Assembly: GCA_905235685.1 (NCBI GenBank)
Contig: CAJOMO010000017.1
Span: 1 to 64,000 of the forward strand
Direction: 5' to 3'
DNA: 64,000 bases
From: an uncultured Selenomonadaceae bacterium
GTDB taxonomy: Bacteria > Bacillota > Negativicutes > Selenomonadales > Selenomonadaceae
Shown here: positions 61,922 through 64,000 of the stretch, in pieces
Position numbering within the stretch: the stretch's first letter is position 1
Layout: each line of letters begins with the position of its first letter
Made by a program: the position numbers and the translations under genes
The notes under the pieces: generated by a model
Seen by the model: the letters and a program-made list of their open reading frames with translations, nothing else
Told to the model about the DNA's origin: nothing
The model's database searches: none

Positions 61922-63446
61922 TCAATAGTTCGGCACGTTGTACGGAATCTGTTTGAAAGTGATATTTCGCTCGGCAAGTTGTTCGTCGCCCAAATTGCAA
62001 GCGCCCGCGTAAACCACATAATAATCTGCGCGAGTCTTCATACTGTACAGCAATTCAAAATTCAGCTCCGATTTTTCGCCAAAATAATAATAGGCAATTC
62101 CGTTGTCGACGCCCAATAAAAATTTTTCGTCCGTGGCGGGCGGCAAACTTTTTCGCGTCTCCATAAAATAAATGTATTCGCGCAGGACTTCAACCGGAAC
62201 TTTCGGATTGACAAAATCGCCGTCAAACAAACTTTCGCCCAACTCATAAAAATTAAATTCGCCGCCAACCCGCCGTATCCTTTCAGCCGTGATCGTTTCC
62301 GCATAGTCATTCAGCTCAATCAAAATAAATCTGCGTGAGCCGCCGTCGGCTTTGTTCAAATTGATAACCGCGTGCGCCGTCGTCCCGCTCCCCGCAAAAC
62401 TGTCTAACACAATCGAATCTTTGTCCGTCAAAGTTGCAAGACTGATTATGTATTGAATCAAGCTTGACGGCTTTGGAAAATTAAATTTTTTATCGCCAAA
62501 AATTTCCGTAATTTCTTTAGTACCGTCCTGCGTCATTCCAATTTCAGCGGGAAAATGCGTGCTCACCGAAGTTATTCCAAAATTTGCGCCAGCTTTTTTA
62601 ATATCGTCAAATTTCCAATAACGCATAACCGGTTTAGAAATTTTTAAAAACTCATAATCACCAGGAAAAATTATCTTATTCGCCGCGTAATATTGCGGGA
62701 AAGTTTCTTTCGTAATTGCCCAAGTTCGGAGTTTGCTGGCAGGATATTCTTCACCGGTTTTTGGATTTATCATCGTAAAAAAACTATTTGGACGCTCTTC
62801 AGCAGTAGTTTGTTTTGTAAGCGGTCCTGTTCGCCACGGCTGATTTGGAAAATCCGGCGTTTCGTAATATTTACGCTCAATATTTCTTCCGGCGCGGAAA
62901 TTTTTTTTAGCGTAACACATTACATACTCATAATCTTGTGAAATTCCATAAGACACGTCAGATTTTGAAACGCGTTTTCGCCAGGGTATCAAGGCAACAA
63001 AATTATTCGCGCCAAAAATTTCGTCGCAGATTAACTTTAAATTCGCCTGTTCGTTATCGTCAATTGAAATAAAAATAGCGCCGTCGTCCGCCAACAATCT
63101 TTGCAAAAGTCTAAGCCGCGGGTACATCATACAGAGCCATTTATCGTGGCGGCTCAAATCTTCGCCTTCGCGCCCGACAATTTCGCCAATCCATTTTTGC
63201 AAGCGCGGGTCGCTCATATTGTCGTTGTAAATCCAGCCTTCGTTGCCGGTGTTGTACGGCGGATCGATATAAATGCATTTGATTCTGCCTTCGAATTTGG
63301 GGAGCAAAGACTTCAGCGCGATTAAATTATCGCCGTGGATAATCATATTTTCGCTGTTGCCGACGGAATATTTTTTTGTCCAGGAAATGAAACGGCGGCT
63401 TATGAGCGATAACTTTATCTTTGCCGAGAAAATTGAACGTGGGCAA
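61922..63446 (-). pseudogene. mod: Type III DNA methyltransferase Mod subunit, frameshifted at an A7 tract (possible phase-variable gene)
   Basis: Mod recognises the target and methylates adenine for both modification and restriction. Beta-class order is seen: IYIDPPYNTGNE (motif IV, residue about 60), a long recognition region, then VLDSFAGSGTTAHAV (motif I). The genuine N-terminus is in another frame: AGGAGG at 63454-63459, TTG at 63446 and the Mod-like MPTFNFLGKDKVIAHKPPF. That frame meets an A7 run (T7 at 63371-63377, plus strand) at codon about 25; with A6 it would run on into KKYSVGNSENMIIHGDNL and the full protein of about 507 residues. As sequenced, translation stops about 15 codons later. 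The A-tract could slip reversibly, or this could be decay or a read error. Confidence 0.85.
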
Positions 63447-63511
63447 ATTAAAACCTCCTCGAAATTTTTTTTCAATGATAACCGCTGAATTTCCAAAAAT
63501 CAATATAAAAC

Positions 63512-63540
63512 TTGCATTTTAAAAACGCCTGTGGTAGACT
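63512..63540 (+). promoter_or_regulatory. Probable rpsO promoter
   Basis: TTGCAT, 17 bp, TAGACT, upstream of an 80-nt leader. Confidence 0.45.
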
Positions 63541-63552
63541 TGCGAAAAACCT

Positions 63553-63590
63553 TAGCGCAGTTCGGCGAAACTCCAACGCGGACTTCGCTA
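63553..63590 (+). promoter_or_regulatory. Structured rpsO leader
   Basis: Outer stem TAGCG / CGCTA (63553-63557, 63586-63590) enclosing AGTT-CGGCGA-AACT. Ribosomal protein S15 represses its own mRNA through leader structures in several bacteria; this could be such a site, though it matches no leader class that I can name. Confidence 0.4.
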
Positions 63591-63622
63591 CAGGAATTTA
63601 CAAATCACAGGAGGATTTTGAA

Positions 63623-63889
63623 GTGTTAACCAAAGAAACCAAACAGGAAATTATTACAAAATACGGCGTCCACGAAGGCGACACCGGCTCGCCGGAAGTT
63701 CAAATCGCATTGTTGACTGCGCGAATTACTTATCTTACCGAACACCTCAAGGAACACAAAAAGGATCATCATTCGCGCCGCGGTTTGTTGAAAATGGTTG
63801 GTCAGCGCCGCCGTCTTTTGAGCTACCTTAGCAAGAAAAATATTAATCGTTACCGTGAAATTATCGCGCAGCTCAATTTGCGTAAGTAA
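63623..63889 (+). CDS. rpsO: 30S ribosomal protein S15
   Basis: The 88-residue protein binds 16S rRNA early in small-subunit assembly. It has [38 protein letters not shown] and [20 protein letters not shown]. The GTG at 63623 follows AGGAGGATTTTGAA; the longer open frame upstream is leader. Usually followed by pnp, which would lie beyond the window. Confidence 0.97.
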   Translation: MLTKETKQEIITKYGVHEGDTGSPEVQIALLTARITYLTEHLKEHKKDHHSRRGLLKMVGQRRRLLSYLSKKNINRYREIIAQLNLRK

Positions 63890-63914
63890 GATTAATCGAA
63901 TACAAAACTTTTTC

Positions 63915-63946
63915 GGGCGGACTAATGCGGTTCGCCCAATTTTTTA
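63915..63946 (+). terminator. Terminator after rpsO
   Basis: GGGCGGA ... TTCGCCC stem followed by a T-rich run, 26 bp after the stop codon. The remaining 54 bases hold a TTGACA at 63994-63999 that may be the -35 of the next gene. Confidence 0.7.
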
Positions 63947-64000
63947 ATTAAGCCGCGGTGTAGATTTACCGATATATTTTTATGGGAAAAAATTTGACAG

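Noticed and set aside
61710-61928. 72-codon plus-strand frame with repeated NKVYRKSRA
   Set aside because: Translation of the tandem repeat; no ribosome site on that strand and a repeat period divisible by three explains the open frame.
1-64000. CRISPR array
   Set aside because: The nine dispersed elements are kilobases apart, in both orientations and with varying stems; no regularly spaced short repeats or cas genes were seen.

Overview
The window looks like the chromosome of an anaerobic, flagellated, outer-membrane-bearing Firmicute (Negativicutes / Selenomonadales type). Three things point there. lpxD lies behind three OmpH/Skp-like genes (12702-16006), which implies lipid A and an outer membrane. 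The chemotaxis and sigma-28 genes (18687-27531) follow the Bacillus/Clostridium order, including cheC, cheD and a SwrB-like gene. Oxygen-sensitive or anaerobic functions recur: NrdG, reverse rubrerythrin, PaaK and an AmrS-type radical SAM enzyme. Shine-Dalgarno sites are strong, and TTG is a common start codon. Genus and species cannot be fixed from sequence alone.

Layout. 1-5025: 5' part of guaA, a TPR protein, a degenerate metallo-beta-lactamase-fold protein and the argG-argH operon. 5051-8178: an intact MmeI-like type IIL restriction-modification gene between two directly repeated copies of an unusual hairpin element. 8189-10356: sucCD. 10362-16070: a two-domain glycosyltransferase facing the ompH-ompH-like-ompH-lpxD operon. 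16079-18630: small membrane protein, nrdG and rqcH. 18687-27531: cheB-cheA-cheW-cheC-cheD-(small membrane protein)-sigma28-fapA-like-hypothetical-swrB-like. 27630-31132: HAD phosphatase, tsaC, prmC and prfA. 31224-37333: paaK, ACT protein, threonine aldolase, MBL hydrolase, amidohydrolase and a sodium:solute symporter. 37455-39221: tsf-rpsB. 39363-42849: a very large flagellin gene with long 5' and 3' UTRs and a textbook sigma-28 promoter. 43007-49582: leuS, ACT protein, a lipoprotein, a PTS permease and small proteins. 49598-52721: AmrS, an exported protein, a small GTPase and a PHP phosphatase. 52735-55424: an orphan recT and yfcE-rdgB-rph. 55506-56136: a five-tRNA operon. 56280-59241: dhaM, a CBS-type family II pyrophosphatase and rubrerythrin. 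59251-63446: a damaged type III restriction-modification system. 63512-63946: rpsO.

The most unusual content is a family of nine intergenic elements of about 100-160 bp (R1-R9). Each has three hairpins in fixed order: a pyrimidine/purine hairpin P, a nested hairpin M and a terminator-like hairpin H. Stem sequences change from copy to copy with both arms changing together, while loops and the P-M linker stay constant. That is the signature of selection on structure. R1 and R2 flank the MmeI-like gene and are the only copies with an extra palindromic module of about 36 bp, so the restriction gene may have arrived together with an element. I do not recognise the family as a named one.

The second notable region is the type III system. 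mod is split by a one-base frameshift at an A7 tract near codon 25, which could be a phase switch. res carries a frameshift and an in-frame ochre codon. The spacer between them holds three diverged tandem repeats. Two other genes (an ompH-like gene and prfA) are followed by tandem copies of only their own 3' ends.
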